64,000 bases of DNA, from assembly GCF_030216305.1 (NCBI RefSeq), contig NZ_JASOKT010000001.1, positions 248,001 through 312,000 on the forward strand, read 5' to 3'. Every line of letters starts with the position of its first letter. Within the stretch, counting starts at the first letter, position 1. Below, piece by piece: positions 43,058 through 52,145 of the stretch. This stretch comes from Actinotignum timonense. GTDB taxonomy: Bacteria > Actinomycetota > Actinomycetes > Actinomycetales > Actinomycetaceae. The position numbers and the translations under genes were made by a program. The notes beneath the pieces are model-generated. The model was not told the DNA's origin. It ran no database searches and saw nothing but the letters and a program-made list of their open reading frames with translations.

Positions 43058-45796
43058 GTGAGCACGCGGGCCGGGGCGTCGTCGTCGAAGAAAGGTTCCC
43101 CGGTGTCGCGACTTGTCGCCTTCATCCGCTCCCACCCCCGCCCCTTCAAAATCGCTTTCTACGTGCTGGTGATCGCCGGCGTGGCGGCCGTGGCTCACAG
43201 CCAGCTCAAGGAGCTGAGCGGTGAACAGATGGCGAAAGTGCTGAGCTCAACACCTCCGATTATCCTCGTGGAACTGGTGGCTCTCGGTTTTCTGGCTTTT
43301 ACCGCCACCGGTATTTATGACATCTTCGCCTCCCGGCATTTTGGGGTGGAGATCCCGGTGGGAACCGCCGCGAAAATCGGGTGGATCGCCCAGGCTTTCA
43401 ACAATTTCGCGGGGCTGGGCGGCCTGACCGGCGGGGCGATTCGCTCGCGCTACTACAAGCGGGCCGGGGCCTCCACGAAAGCCGCCGTGGATGCCAGCGT
43501 TGCGGTGTGGGCCGCAAACCTGCTCGGGCTTTTCGCCATGCTGCTGACCACTTTGCCTTTCGCCTTCCGCTACGACGGGCGTTTCCTGGTGGTCCCCGTG
43601 GTGGCCTGCCTGTATATCCCAGTGTATTTCCTGGCCGGCAAGGTCCATTTCTGGAAAATTGACCTGCGCTCAACCGCTATCGGCACCCAGAATTTCCGGC
43701 AGAAACTCCAGATGCTTTTTGCCTCCGTTGCGGATTGGCTGGCCGCGGCGGTGTTCTTCTGGATTTGCGTGCGCACCTTCCTGGGTGAAGTTTCTTTCGT
43801 GCAGGCGGTATTTGTGTACGCCACCGCCACCCTGGTGGGCCTGCTCAGCTTTATTCCGGCGGGCCTGGGGACTTTCGATCTCACCGTTATTGTGTTCTTC
43901 CAGCACCTCGGTTTTGATTCTTCGACCCTGGTGCTCGCGATTATCGTCTACCGCGTCACCTACTACGCGCTGCCGTGGCTGGCCGCTACCGTGTACTGGC
44001 TGGCCGAATACGCCTACCCGCGCCTGGGCCTGGAGGATCGCGAGAAGCGCGAACGCTGGCTCATTAACGCGCTTTCCACCGGGGTGGTGATTCTAGGGAT
44101 TTTCTCCATCGTCAATGCTTTCGCGCCTTCGTTTTACGCACGGGTGGCGCTGCTGCATGTGTTCCTCCCCCACGAAATGATCCGCTCTTCGCGTATCGTT
44201 TCGCTGCTGGTGGGGATTATGCTGCTGATTCTGGCGCGCGGGGTACGCCAGCGGGTGAGCCGCATTTTCCCGATTATTTTGATTTTGCTGGGCGTGGCGG
44301 CGGTGGCTTCCGTGGCGCGCGGGCTAGATACCGGCGCGATTATCGTCATTATTCTTTTCGCGATTTTGCTCTACCTGGCGCGCGGGGCTTTCAACCGCGA
44401 CCCGCTCCCCTTCGAATGGCGTTCTTTCGCTTTTTCCGCGATCATCGCGGTGGGGATCCCGCTCGGGATTTTCGCCTGGCGCTGGATCCATGGGGCCCCG
44501 CAGGCGCACGTATACCCCACCGCCCACGCGCTACTCACCGGGGTGAGCATGATCTGCTTCGTTTCCCTCATTTCCCTCGCGCTGCTTTTCTCGCGTTCGC
44601 GCGCCCCGCATTTTGAGCTGCCCACCCCGGAGGATGTGCATCGTTTCGAAACGTTCATGAGCGAGCACAATGCCGGTAATGCCTTCACGCATCTTTTCTA
44701 CCTGGGCGATAAGCAGGTCTTTTATTCTTCGAATGGGCGCGCCGCGCTGCTCTACCGCCCCTACCGTTCCTCCATGCTGGTGCTCGGCGATCCCTTTGGG
44801 GACGAAGCCTCCTTCGAGGAGCTCTTCGAGGAATTCGTGACCTACGCCGATGAACACGGCTGTTCGGTGGCGATCTACGAGATCGCGGATATCTACCTGG
44901 GAGCCTGCGCGAATATCGGTTTCTCCTTCGTGAAAATCGGGGAGGACGCCACCGTGGACCTGGCCACCTATTCCAATGTGGGCAATAAGGGCAAGGTGTT
45001 CCGGCGCATGCGCAACCGCATGGGTGAAAAAGGCACACATTTCGAGGTGCATTTCCCGCCTTACACTCCCGAATTCATTGGGGAGCTGCGTGAAGTTTCG
45101 GATGCCTGGCTGGGCAAACGTTCCGAAATGGGCTTCTCCCTCGGTTTCTTTGATGCGTCGTATATTGGCCGCACCCCGGTGCTGCTGGTGCGCGGGGAGG
45201 AACGTATCGAAGGTTTCGCGAGCCTCATGCCGATGGCGCCGGGTGTTGCGTCCGTGGACCTCATGCGCATTCGCCCCGACGCTCCGGGCGGCACCATGGA
45301 CGGCATTTTCGTTTCGCTGATCGAATGGGCGAAAGAAAACGGCTACACCCACGTGAACCTGGGGATGGCACCCATGTCCAATACGGGCACCACGCGTTTT
45401 TCGCGGGCGCGCGAAAAGGTGGTGCGCGTGATCTACGACTTCGGCGACCGCCTCTACAATTTCAAGGGCTTGCGTTCCTACAAGGAAAAGTTCAAGCCGC
45501 GCTGGCAGTCCCGCTATCTTGCGTACACAGGAACGACGGCGCTCACCCCCACCATCCTGGGACTCCTCGATGTAATTCAGCATCCGGATCGCAGCCGCGG
45601 GGCGATTCCGCTGCAATGGAGCCTCCCCGCGCCCTGCTCTAGTGAGGGCGACGACGCCGCAGCTGCCGTTCCGGCAGCTGATACTCAGGCCGCGCGTAAT
45701 ATGGCTACCGTGGGCAATGGCGCTGGCGGCGCGATGCGGCTTCCACGAATGCTGGTGCTGCCACGAAGCACGGAAAGAAAGGTGCCTGATGGCTAA
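43058..45796 (+). CDS. mprF: Phosphatidylglycerol lysyl/alanyltransferase-flippase (MprF-like)
   Basis: A 912-residue membrane protein. The first ~540 residues hold about 14 membrane helices of the flippase type (FNNFAGLGGLTGGAIRSRYY and SFIPAGLGTFDLTVIVFF are typical); residues ~560-860 are a GNAT-like DUF2156 transferase (SNVGNKGKVFRRMRNR, GFASLMPM, HVNLGMAPMSN, RSYKEKFKPRW). Such proteins add an amino acid from aminoacyl-tRNA to phosphatidylglycerol and flip the product, lowering the surface charge and giving resistance to cationic peptides. Start GTG 43058 is used; GTG 43103, behind an AGAAAGG site, is an alternative. The last ~60 residues are a low-complexity tail. Confidence 0.88.
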   Translation: MSTRAGASSSKKGSPVSRLVAFIRSHPRPFKIAFYVLVIAGVAAVAHSQLKELSGEQMAKVLSSTPPIILVELVALGFLAFTATGIYDIFASRHFGVEIPVGTAAKIGWIAQAFNNFAGLGGLTGGAIRSRYYKRAGASTKAAVDASVAVWAANLLGLFAMLLTTLPFAFRYDGRFLVVPVVACLYIPVYFLAGKVHFWKIDLRSTAIGTQNFRQKLQMLFASVADWLAAAVFFWICVRTFLGEVSFVQAVFVYATATLVGLLSFIPAGLGTFDLTVIVFFQHLGFDSSTLVLAIIVYRVTYYALPWLAATVYWLAEYAYPRLGLEDREKRERWLINALSTGVVILGIFSIVNAFAPSFYARVALLHVFLPHEMIRSSRIVSLLVGIMLLILARGVRQRVSRIFPIILILLGVAAVASVARGLDTGAIIVIILFAILLYLARGAFNRDPLPFEWRSFAFSAIIAVGIPLGIFAWRWIHGAPQAHVYPTAHALLTGVSMICFVSLISLALLFSRSRAPHFELPTPEDVHRFETFMSEHNAGNAFTHLFYLGDKQVFYSSNGRAALLYRPYRSSMLVLGDPFGDEASFEELFEEFVTYADEHGCSVAIYEIADIYLGACANIGFSFVKIGEDATVDLATYSNVGNKGKVFRRMRNRMGEKGTHFEVHFPPYTPEFIGELREVSDAWLGKRSEMGFSLGFFDASYIGRTPVLLVRGEERIEGFASLMPMAPGVASVDLMRIRPDAPGGTMDGIFVSLIEWAKENGYTHVNLGMAPMSNTGTTRFSRAREKVVRVIYDFGDRLYNFKGLRSYKEKFKPRWQSRYLAYTGTTALTPTILGLLDVIQHPDRSRGAIPLQWSLPAPCSSEGDDAAAAVPAADTQAARNMATVGNGAGGAMRLPRMLVLPRSTERKVPDG

Positions 45797-46259
45797 ACGG
45801 CCCTCGATGCGTAATCCGGAAACGCCGATGGACGAATTTGGCACGGTGGTGCTGCGCCGGGCCACGCAGAACGTGCGCAGCAAGCTGGTGGCTGATCCGG
45901 AGCGGCACAAGTGCGAGCTCGCGGCGGCTGAGCGGCGCGATGCGGATGATCAGGTGCGTGAGCTCTTCCCGGATGCCCGGATTTGGTACCTGGAGGCCCG
46001 GCCGAGCCACTATCGGTTGAAGGCAGCTGGTTTCTTTGTGCTGAGTGTGCTGGATTTGGATGTGTATCGCGGCTGGTTGGATGGCCCGCATCCGCGTGCT
46101 TTCTACCTGGTGGAACAGGGCCGGCTCCAGCTGCTGGTGCGGGTCAATGATTTTTATCTTGACGCGATTGCGCTTCCATCCCCGCCCGCGCCGGTAAGCA
46201 AGCGGCGTTTCACCATCGGGCGGGATGAGTTTCTGCGTGATGAAGAAGAACTGGCTTAG
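45789..46259 (+). CDS. Unknown protein coupled to mprF
   Basis: A 156-residue soluble protein with no recognised family. After a basic start (MAKRPSMRNPETP) it has FPDARIWYLEARPSHYRLKAAGFFVLSVLDLDVYRGW, then a short strand-rich part and an acidic end. ATG 45789 overlaps the mprF end by 8 bases and has GAAAGG at good spacing, so its translation is coupled to mprF, which hints at a shared envelope role. No membrane segment or signal peptide is seen. Confidence 0.65.
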   Translation: MAKRPSMRNPETPMDEFGTVVLRRATQNVRSKLVADPERHKCELAAAERRDADDQVRELFPDARIWYLEARPSHYRLKAAGFFVLSVLDLDVYRGWLDGPHPRAFYLVEQGRLQLLVRVNDFYLDAIALPSPPAPVSKRRFTIGRDEFLRDEEELA

Positions 46260-46261
46260 CT

Positions 46262-46297
46262 GAACGGGAGGGGTTCTGAGTAGTACCCCTCCCGTTC
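46262..46297. terminator. Bidirectional terminator between mprF operon and srtC
   Basis: A perfect 13-bp stem (46262-46274 with 46285-46297) and a 10-base loop fill the short gap between convergent gene ends. Confidence 0.8.
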
Positions 46298-46312
46298 GCT
46301 GTTCCGCAGGCG

Positions 46313-47197
46313 CTACGCTGCCTTGCTCGCGGCGTTGTTCTTGGCGCGGCGACGTTCTTTCCAGGTCATGCGGCCGAGCACGCCGATGGTCCCCAGAACT
46401 GCGGCCCCGTAGGCGATGGCGAACCACGGGAAACGTGGCAGATCCGAGGGCTTATTCGCGGCTTTCACGTCTGCCACCGGGGTGGGAATAATGCGCTCCC
46501 CCGTGACCAGGATGCGATGGGAGTTAATACCGAGCGGGGTGCAGGTCACCAGGGTGACGAGGTCTTTTCCTTCTTCTACCCGCAGGGTATCGGTATCTTC
46601 CGGGGCCACCACTTTGGTATCCCGGACGCGATAGGTGAGTACGTCACCGAATACTTCGATGGTGAAGGTATCCCCCACGTTGACCTTGTTGAGGTCGGTG
46701 AACATGCGTGCGTTGGCGAGGCCGCGGTGCGCGGTGATGACGGCGCGGGTGCTCGGCCCGCCTACCGGCAGCGAGGTGCCTTCCAGGTGGCCGGCCGCGC
46801 GGTTGAGGACCTCATCTGAGGTGCCGTGGTAGACGGGTAAATCAACGTCGATATTGGGGATGCGGAGCCTGGCCATGAGGCCTTCGGAGTCCGCGGCTAG
46901 AATTTTTTCGTATGGCCAGATGCCGTCTGCGGCGGTGGTGTCGCCGGTGCCGGTGGCTTTGCGTTCGTTGGCTTCCAGGATTGCGCCGGCGTTGAATGCT
47001 TCGTTATAGGCGTGCGCGGCGGCGAGCTGGGTTTCTTTATCGGGCTGGGCGGTGGCGATTTGATCGGAGTACGCGCCGGTGATTTTGGATTGCTCGTATT
47101 GGGAGAGCCAGGCGGCGGCATGCGGGTACACCAGTAGGGTGAGGCCGAGGATAACGAGGAGCCCGATGAGGTAGGGCAGCAGCAGGTTTTTCTTCAT
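46313..47197 (-). CDS. srtC: Class C sortase (pilin polymerase)
   Basis: A 294-residue membrane transpeptidase that joins pilin subunits through isopeptide bonds. An N-terminal anchor (4-25), the catalytic TAHRG with His157, TLVTCTPLGINSHR with Cys219 and Arg228, and a C-terminal helix (about 255-275) give the class C layout; ADGIWPY near 91-96 is in the place of the active-site lid. ATG 47197 fits the start of the signal anchor. It is the last gene of the ancillary pilin-major pilin-sortase operon, as in Actinomyces fimQ-fimP-srtC1. Confidence 0.93.
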   Translation of the reverse strand: MKKNLLLPYLIGLLVILGLTLLVYPHAAAWLSQYEQSKITGAYSDQIATAQPDKETQLAAAHAYNEAFNAGAILEANERKATGTGDTTAADGIWPYEKILAADSEGLMARLRIPNIDVDLPVYHGTSDEVLNRAAGHLEGTSLPVGGPSTRAVITAHRGLANARMFTDLNKVNVGDTFTIEVFGDVLTYRVRDTKVVAPEDTDTLRVEEGKDLVTLVTCTPLGINSHRILVTGERIIPTPVADVKAANKPSDLPRFPWFAIAYGAAVLGTIGVLGRMTWKERRRAKNNAASKAA

Positions 47198-47209
47198 GAG
47201 ATACAGACC

Positions 47210-47245
47210 CGGGTGGGGAGGTACCAGATGGCACCTCCCCACCCG
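47210..47245 (-). promoter_or_regulatory. Stable hairpin between pilin and sortase genes
   Basis: A perfect 13-bp GC-rich stem (47210-47222 with 47233-47245) and 10-base loop fill the gap between the major pilin stop and the srtC start. No U-tract follows. It probably acts as a partial terminator or RNA end-stabiliser that keeps pilin transcripts in excess over sortase. Confidence 0.6.
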
Positions 47246-47283
47246 TTCGGTAGGCCGCGTATATTACGCGGTCAGTTCTGTGC

Positions 47284-48780
47284 TTAGGCGTTCACCGCGC
47301 GGTTGCGGCGAACCTGGGCGACGGTCAAGCCACCAGCAGCACCCAGGAGCGCGAGGCCACCCAGAGTGAGCAGCAGCTGGCCGGCAGCACCGGTCAGCGG
47401 CAGGTTCGGGCCGTCATGCTTGGTGTTGTCGATGGTGTATTCAACCGTGGTCGACTTACCCTTCTTGACGTTAACTTCCTTCACCTCGGTGCTGATCACG
47501 TAACCGGCCGGAGCCTTGGTTTCCTTGAGGTAGAAGGTCTTCTGGTCAGCATTGCCCAGGACGAGGCCGACGAAACGGATCTCGCCATTTGCATCAGACG
47601 TTGCAGTCGCAACGGCGTTCTGGCCCTTAGTAGCATCGTCATTCGTCGCGTAAACCGCGAATTCCGCATCCTTCAGCGGCTTCTGGTTGTCCTTGTCACG
47701 CTTGAGGACGAGGAGGTCACCGACCTTGACGGGACGGTCGCTCGTGGTCGTGTTAGTACCCGGGTTGTATTCATTGACAAGAGGACCGAAGGAGTTGGGG
47801 ATTTCGCCACCCTCGGGAAGCCCGGTGATCTTGGTGGTGAGTTCCACCTTGAATTCCTGACCCGCCTGAACCGTGGCGAGGCGTTCGGCACTGAGCTGGA
47901 TGGTTACTTTCTGACGATCAGCGACATCATCATCAGCCTTGACCGCCGGATCAAGGGTAACAGTGTAGTCAGTGTGCTCGGTGAGGGTTTCGGTACCGAG
48001 GGTAACCTTGGCGCTCACGTACTTCAGGTGCGGATCCAGAAGATCTTCGATGCCAACCTTGGTGTAGGTTTCCTGAACGCCCTGAGCATTCACACCGAGG
48101 GCCGGCACTTCGTACTTGATTTCCCACTTGACATCGTCGCCGACCTTCTTGGCGGCTTCGTCCTTCAGGGTCTTGGTGCCATCATCGGACACGGTGTTCT
48201 TCGGGTAAGCGTGAACGTCGTAGAGCCATTCAGCCTTGTTGTTCACCTTCGAGGGGAAGGGGATGGAGACGAAGAAGGGCTGGGCCTTCTTGATCACCTT
48301 GTGAGGACCGGTGCTACCTTCGCGGACGAGGTACACGCCAGCCTGCAGGTTGGTGAAGGCTGCAACCCCACCATCAGCGGTGGTCTTCTTCGTTTCATTG
48401 GTCTCAACCGCAACGTCTGCACCGTTGTAGGTGACCTTCTTGGTGTTCTCGTTGTACTGAAGCTGGGAAATCTTCTGCCAGTCTTCAGGCTTCGTGAGAT
48501 CAACGCCGGTTACCTTCTGGAGAATGAACTCGACACCGTCCATGGACTTAGCAGTCGGCGGCACATCAGCGATGGGCTGGCCGTTATTTTCCTTGCCCCA
48601 GGCAGGATTCTCGTACTTGTGAACCGTGATGGAACCGGCCTTATTAAGGTCCGGGTTGCCAAGCGGGCTTTCATCGCCAGGAAGAGCGTGGGCCCCGGGT
48701 GCGAGCACCAGACCGGCCGCGCCGAGGAGGGCGGTGATCAGGGCGGCGAGCACCGCGCGGATAGATTTCTTCAGCTGCAT
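47284..48780 (-). CDS. LPXTG-anchored major pilin subunit (SpaH/FimP type)
   Basis: A 498-residue shaft pilin. Signal peptide 1-32 (ends APGAHA), pilin motif WLYDVHAYPKN with acceptor Lys194, Cna_B/SpaA-type domains including the E-box-like FYLKETKAPAGY, then the sorting signal LPLTG (460-464), a membrane helix and a basic end. SrtC would link the Thr of LPLTG to Lys194 of the next subunit. Internal isopeptide bonds are expected in the domains. It lies between the ancillary pilin and srtC; AGAGG precedes ATG. Confidence 0.94.
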   Translation of the reverse strand: MQLKKSIRAVLAALITALLGAAGLVLAPGAHALPGDESPLGNPDLNKAGSITVHKYENPAWGKENNGQPIADVPPTAKSMDGVEFILQKVTGVDLTKPEDWQKISQLQYNENTKKVTYNGADVAVETNETKKTTADGGVAAFTNLQAGVYLVREGSTGPHKVIKKAQPFFVSIPFPSKVNNKAEWLYDVHAYPKNTVSDDGTKTLKDEAAKKVGDDVKWEIKYEVPALGVNAQGVQETYTKVGIEDLLDPHLKYVSAKVTLGTETLTEHTDYTVTLDPAVKADDDVADRQKVTIQLSAERLATVQAGQEFKVELTTKITGLPEGGEIPNSFGPLVNEYNPGTNTTTSDRPVKVGDLLVLKRDKDNQKPLKDAEFAVYATNDDATKGQNAVATATSDANGEIRFVGLVLGNADQKTFYLKETKAPAGYVISTEVKEVNVKKGKSTTVEYTIDNTKHDGPNLPLTGAAGQLLLTLGGLALLGAAGGLTVAQVRRNRAVNA

Positions 48781-48912
48781 GGTAGTCCTCTCCGTGATTG
48801 CAGCACATATTGCTTCAATTAGTTGTGTGGTTATTTTTGCCCGAAGGGCGGCGGTAGCTACGCAGTGTTACCCGCGCAGATAGTTCTCAGTGGTTGAGCC
48901 TTTATTCCACGC

Positions 48913-51660
48913 TCACCCCCGGTTTCGCCGTCTGATCATCACGATGCTCACCAGGAGCACAGCTCCCCCGAGCACCGCGAAACCTGCCGTGCGGAACGCG
49001 CTATCACTCCATCCACCGGTGAGTGGGAGCGGCGGTGCCTCACGAAGCTTGTTGTAAATCACGCCAAGATTCAGTTCCACGGGCTCATTACGATCATTCG
49101 TGACCGTGGTGGCGCCCACCTCCACGGTTTTCACCTCGGTGGTCTTTACGTAGCCCAGCGGCGCGGTCTTTTCTTCCAGGGTGTAGGTACCCCAGGGAAC
49201 ATTTTCCAGGCGCAGCTTGCCCGGGCGCGGATCCTGATCCTGCCAGAGCTTGGTGGCCGGGCACGCCTGCGCGGTCTCCCCCACGCAATCGCTCACCTCG
49301 AAGGGACGCCCATGTTGATCGCGCACCGTCCACACGGATCCCTTAAGGAACTTTTCCGACCCGGTTTCCTTCTTCTCCCAGACGATGGTGCCGCGCACGC
49401 GATCATTCTTAATAATGACCGGGGGATTCTGCTGCTTGGTCGTCACGACTTGCGGCGTACCCGCCGGCCGGTATCCGCGCGGAGCGGACTTTTCATCCAC
49501 CACGTAGCGCGTTCCGATCCGCAGATCATCCCAGCTGGCCTGGCCATTCGCACCGGTGGTGCGCTCGCCTTGGCGCGGCTCGCCGGCATCGCAGCGTCCG
49601 TTCCCGTTGGTATCCTCGCACAGGTCAAAAACGGCCCCGGGCAGCGGGTCACCATAATCCCCATCTTGTTTCTCGATAGTCAAGGAGGTCACCTTGGGGC
49701 TATTCGTCACCGAACACGCCAGGTTACCACTCACTTTGGGGCCTTTTACCTCAGCCGTGAATTCGCCGTTGGCTTCCCTCTGGTTACTTACAGGAATCGA
49801 TTTCCCGTTCTTGTCCGTGCAGCTCCACTCTTTGTTGTAGTCACTAAGGGACGATGCCGACCCATTCGCCATTTGCTCCTTGAGCTCATACACGCGCCCC
49901 GGACCTCGCAACAACGTAGACGTAGCCTTTTGGAGACCGGTAGTTTCACCTTTCGTCGTCATAGATTGAGAGAAAATGCCGTCCCGGTCACTCCGGTCAC
50001 TGCCGTCAGGATTCTTGCCCGGATCCTTTTCCTTAACACTCACCGTGAACTGATCACTATTGTTCAGGCGCTTGGTGATGTCCTTCGCGGCGGTAATCGT
50101 AGCAAGATCCGCACAGCCTTCCAGGTCGACAATTTTTTGATCGGACCACTGTCCGTTGTACAGATCGTTGTCGGCACCATCAGGTGTCCTAAAGACCGGC
50201 AGACCATGGTTCTTCACTTTGCCAGTAACGATGTCAACCTCGTAAATAGCACTGCGCGCGAAACCGCCCCGCCCGTCGGCGGCACCCGGGTTCTGCCCGC
50301 TATAAATCCCGGAGATATAGAACGAACCGTTGGGTCCGGCTGCAAGCCCACCAGGCTCAAACATCATGACGTTCATATGGAACGACCGGACGAGCTCAGC
50401 TGGCAGCTCCGGGAAATTCTTATTGCGGATTGTATTGAGATTGATTTGCGGGTTGCGGGAATTATTCGCGGTCGCGTACTGGCCAGCAGCAACGGCCTTC
50501 TCATAAGCAGTCTTGAAGGCATTGGCATCAATGCGGTCAATACGCATCTGGGTCAGGCCGGAAAAATCGCGCCCCCGGTTATTGAGACGTCCCTCCGCAG
50601 AACCCGCGAGGAGATAAAGATTGCCTTCCTTATCGAAAATCATGTCAGAAAAAACTGTCGAGGACAGGCTACTAGAGCTCAGATAACCAAGAGTGACCAG
50701 GCGCCGATTCACCGGGTCGAAGACCATAAGCTTGCGCTTAGATTTATAATTGGGGCCCGCATTCGCCACATCACCAATGAGGAGGTACTTTCCGTCCGGG
50801 GACATCGTGCCGCCCTTGATCGGCATTTGCGGGTTGATGATCTGGTAGCGCTCAAGATTTTGGTAACCCGTATCCCCCGTATTGGATATGCGCCCATGGC
50901 TAATCCACGTAGTCGGGTTTGTTCCGGGCTGAGTGGAACCTTGCAGCTCGGTATGCCACATGGAGCCGTCCGCGGCGATGGCCAGGCCGTCGTAGCCGAG
51001 GTTGCGGCCCGCGCCGGTATCCTTCTTCCATTCCACGCGGCCCACGAGTTCCGAGCCCAACGTGCCGTTCGAATTCACATAAAGGAAATTGATTTCGCCC
51101 TTGCCCGAGCTCATGGAGTAAAAACCGCGGCCGGTGCACTGGTGCATCCCGGTAGGCCGCACATTGCGCGGCGCGAAGCGGCTCGGCGGCGCCGCGAGCA
51201 GGCTGGCCGAGCCATCCCGCGGGGTGCCTTCCGGCTGTTCCAGAATTCCGAGCTGTTCACGCCAGCTCTTCTGCGCCCGGTCCAGTGGGGTCGTGGCATC
51301 GGTTGCGCCCGCAGCGTTCGGATCGGTATCCGGTACCGCGGTGGTTTCTTCGTCGTTCTCTGTTGTTGTGGCGCCTTCTTCGGTCGCGTTTTCTTCGGTG
51401 GTGCCTTCTTCAGTGGAGTCCGACGGCGCAGCCGGGCTGGCGGGCTCAGGCTGCACAGGATCCGCGGCGGCGGTTCCGGGTTCCGGAGCTTCCGAGGTGG
51501 GCTGATCGCTGGCATCTTGAGCGGTGGTGATACCAGGGGTGGGATGAGGCGCCGGGGTGCCCGAAAATGGGAGACCCGTGGCATGGCTGGTCATGAGTGC
51601 GGCAACGATCGTTGCAACCGTTGCCGGTATCGCCCGAAAATTCACGCTCATCCTGTCCAT
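48913..51660 (-). CDS. Large ancillary/tip pilin with propeller-like head and SpaA domains
   Basis: A 915-residue surface protein: signal segment (to about 40), Thr/Glu/Ala-rich stalk (45-140), a ~370-residue head with repeated strands such as GYDGLAIAADGSMWHTELQG, GGTMSPDGKYLLIGDVAN and MIFDKEGNLYLLAGSAEG that looks like a beta-propeller, a prealbumin-like repeat region, SpaA/Cna_B domains (PGAVFDLCEDTNGNGRCD, YTLEEKTAPLGY) and sorting signal LPLTG (878-882). It leads the pilus operon and is probably the adhesive tip. The head lacks the von Willebrand A domain common in such tips. Start codon uncertain: ATG 51651 is an alternative. Confidence 0.85.
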   Translation of the reverse strand: MDRMSVNFRAIPATVATIVAALMTSHATGLPFSGTPAPHPTPGITTAQDASDQPTSEAPEPGTAAADPVQPEPASPAAPSDSTEEGTTEENATEEGATTTENDEETTAVPDTDPNAAGATDATTPLDRAQKSWREQLGILEQPEGTPRDGSASLLAAPPSRFAPRNVRPTGMHQCTGRGFYSMSSGKGEINFLYVNSNGTLGSELVGRVEWKKDTGAGRNLGYDGLAIAADGSMWHTELQGSTQPGTNPTTWISHGRISNTGDTGYQNLERYQIINPQMPIKGGTMSPDGKYLLIGDVANAGPNYKSKRKLMVFDPVNRRLVTLGYLSSSSLSSTVFSDMIFDKEGNLYLLAGSAEGRLNNRGRDFSGLTQMRIDRIDANAFKTAYEKAVAAGQYATANNSRNPQINLNTIRNKNFPELPAELVRSFHMNVMMFEPGGLAAGPNGSFYISGIYSGQNPGAADGRGGFARSAIYEVDIVTGKVKNHGLPVFRTPDGADNDLYNGQWSDQKIVDLEGCADLATITAAKDITKRLNNSDQFTVSVKEKDPGKNPDGSDRSDRDGIFSQSMTTKGETTGLQKATSTLLRGPGRVYELKEQMANGSASSLSDYNKEWSCTDKNGKSIPVSNQREANGEFTAEVKGPKVSGNLACSVTNSPKVTSLTIEKQDGDYGDPLPGAVFDLCEDTNGNGRCDAGEPRQGERTTGANGQASWDDLRIGTRYVVDEKSAPRGYRPAGTPQVVTTKQQNPPVIIKNDRVRGTIVWEKKETGSEKFLKGSVWTVRDQHGRPFEVSDCVGETAQACPATKLWQDQDPRPGKLRLENVPWGTYTLEEKTAPLGYVKTTEVKTVEVGATTVTNDRNEPVELNLGVIYNKLREAPPLPLTGGWSDSAFRTAGFAVLGGAVLLVSIVMIRRRNRG

Positions 51661-51704
51661 TACACGAAGGATTGATCACCGGAAGTGGTTGATCAGCCCG
51701 CCGT

Positions 51705-51719
51705 ATAACTAATAGTTAT
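51705..51719. promoter_or_regulatory. Palindrome ATAACTAATAGTTAT before the pilus operon
   Basis: Seven-base arms are perfectly complementary around one central base, 45 bases upstream of the ancillary pilin start. It is a good candidate operator. Confidence 0.5.
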
Positions 51720-51885
51720 CAATCGCCTTAACAAGCTACGGGAGGAACTACCTACTGTCCAGTAGCTTGAAACGTGATTCATCTCCGCCAAAGTTCCCAG
51801 ACGGCTCCCAGCCTGAAAAAACTTTGCAAATCTTTACACTTGGAAAATTGGCGTACTATGGCGCTAAAAATCCCCGAAAATGGCA

Positions 51886-51899
51886 CCCCCCCCCCCCCC
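51886..51899. repeat. Homopolymer of 14 C (poly-G on the pilus strand)
   Basis: Fourteen consecutive C lie about 225 bases upstream of the pilus operon, in an otherwise AT-rich region. Such tracts slip during replication, and lengths around this size control fimbrial promoters in Bordetella. Its exact length in the genome may vary between cells. Confidence 0.9.
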
Positions 51900-51931
51900 G
51901 CATTTTTTCACGCTAACGTAGCACAGCACCT

Positions 51932-51945
51932 TCTAGGACCCTAGA
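51932..51945. promoter_or_regulatory. Palindrome TCTAGG-AC-CCTAGA beside the poly-C tract
   Basis: Perfect six-base arms with a two-base spacer, 32 bases from the homopolymer on its promoter-distal side relative to the pilus genes. Possible regulator site. Confidence 0.4.
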
Positions 51946-52145
51946 CCTAAATTGTTGATTTGAACTAAATTTTCACAGATTAGTAAAGAACTTTATGTTA
52001 TGAGCACCACACGAAAATTGACAAAAAGTACGCGACGTGTCCATGGTTGTCTAGCGACAAATTTGGCGAGGTAAGCGGCGCTAATCCCTCGCGCTTGTTC
52101 GCGAAATAATTGAATACAGCCCCATGCCAGGTCTACGATCAAGTT

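Larger units (their letters stand above)
51661..52145. promoter_or_regulatory. AT-rich control region of the pilus operon
   Basis: This 485-base interval without genes is much richer in A+T than its surroundings. It holds two direct TTGATCA repeats (51672 and 51689), a 15-base palindrome, a run of 14 C and a 14-base palindrome. Read leftward, a CATAGT -10-like element (+ strand ACTATG, about 51856) follows the poly-G run; its -35 is poor. On the right, TACGAT 6 bases before 52146 is a probable -10 of the DoxX-like gene. Confidence 0.55.

Noticed and set aside
47416..48822. 468-codon plus-strand frame opposite the major pilin
   Set aside because: Antisense to a pilin with signal peptide, pilin motif and sorting signal.
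49312..51675. Very long plus-strand open frame (787 codons) opposite the ancillary pilin gene
   Set aside because: It is the antisense shadow of a clear LPLTG protein; its product has no domain, and codon choice and signal peptide favour the minus strand.
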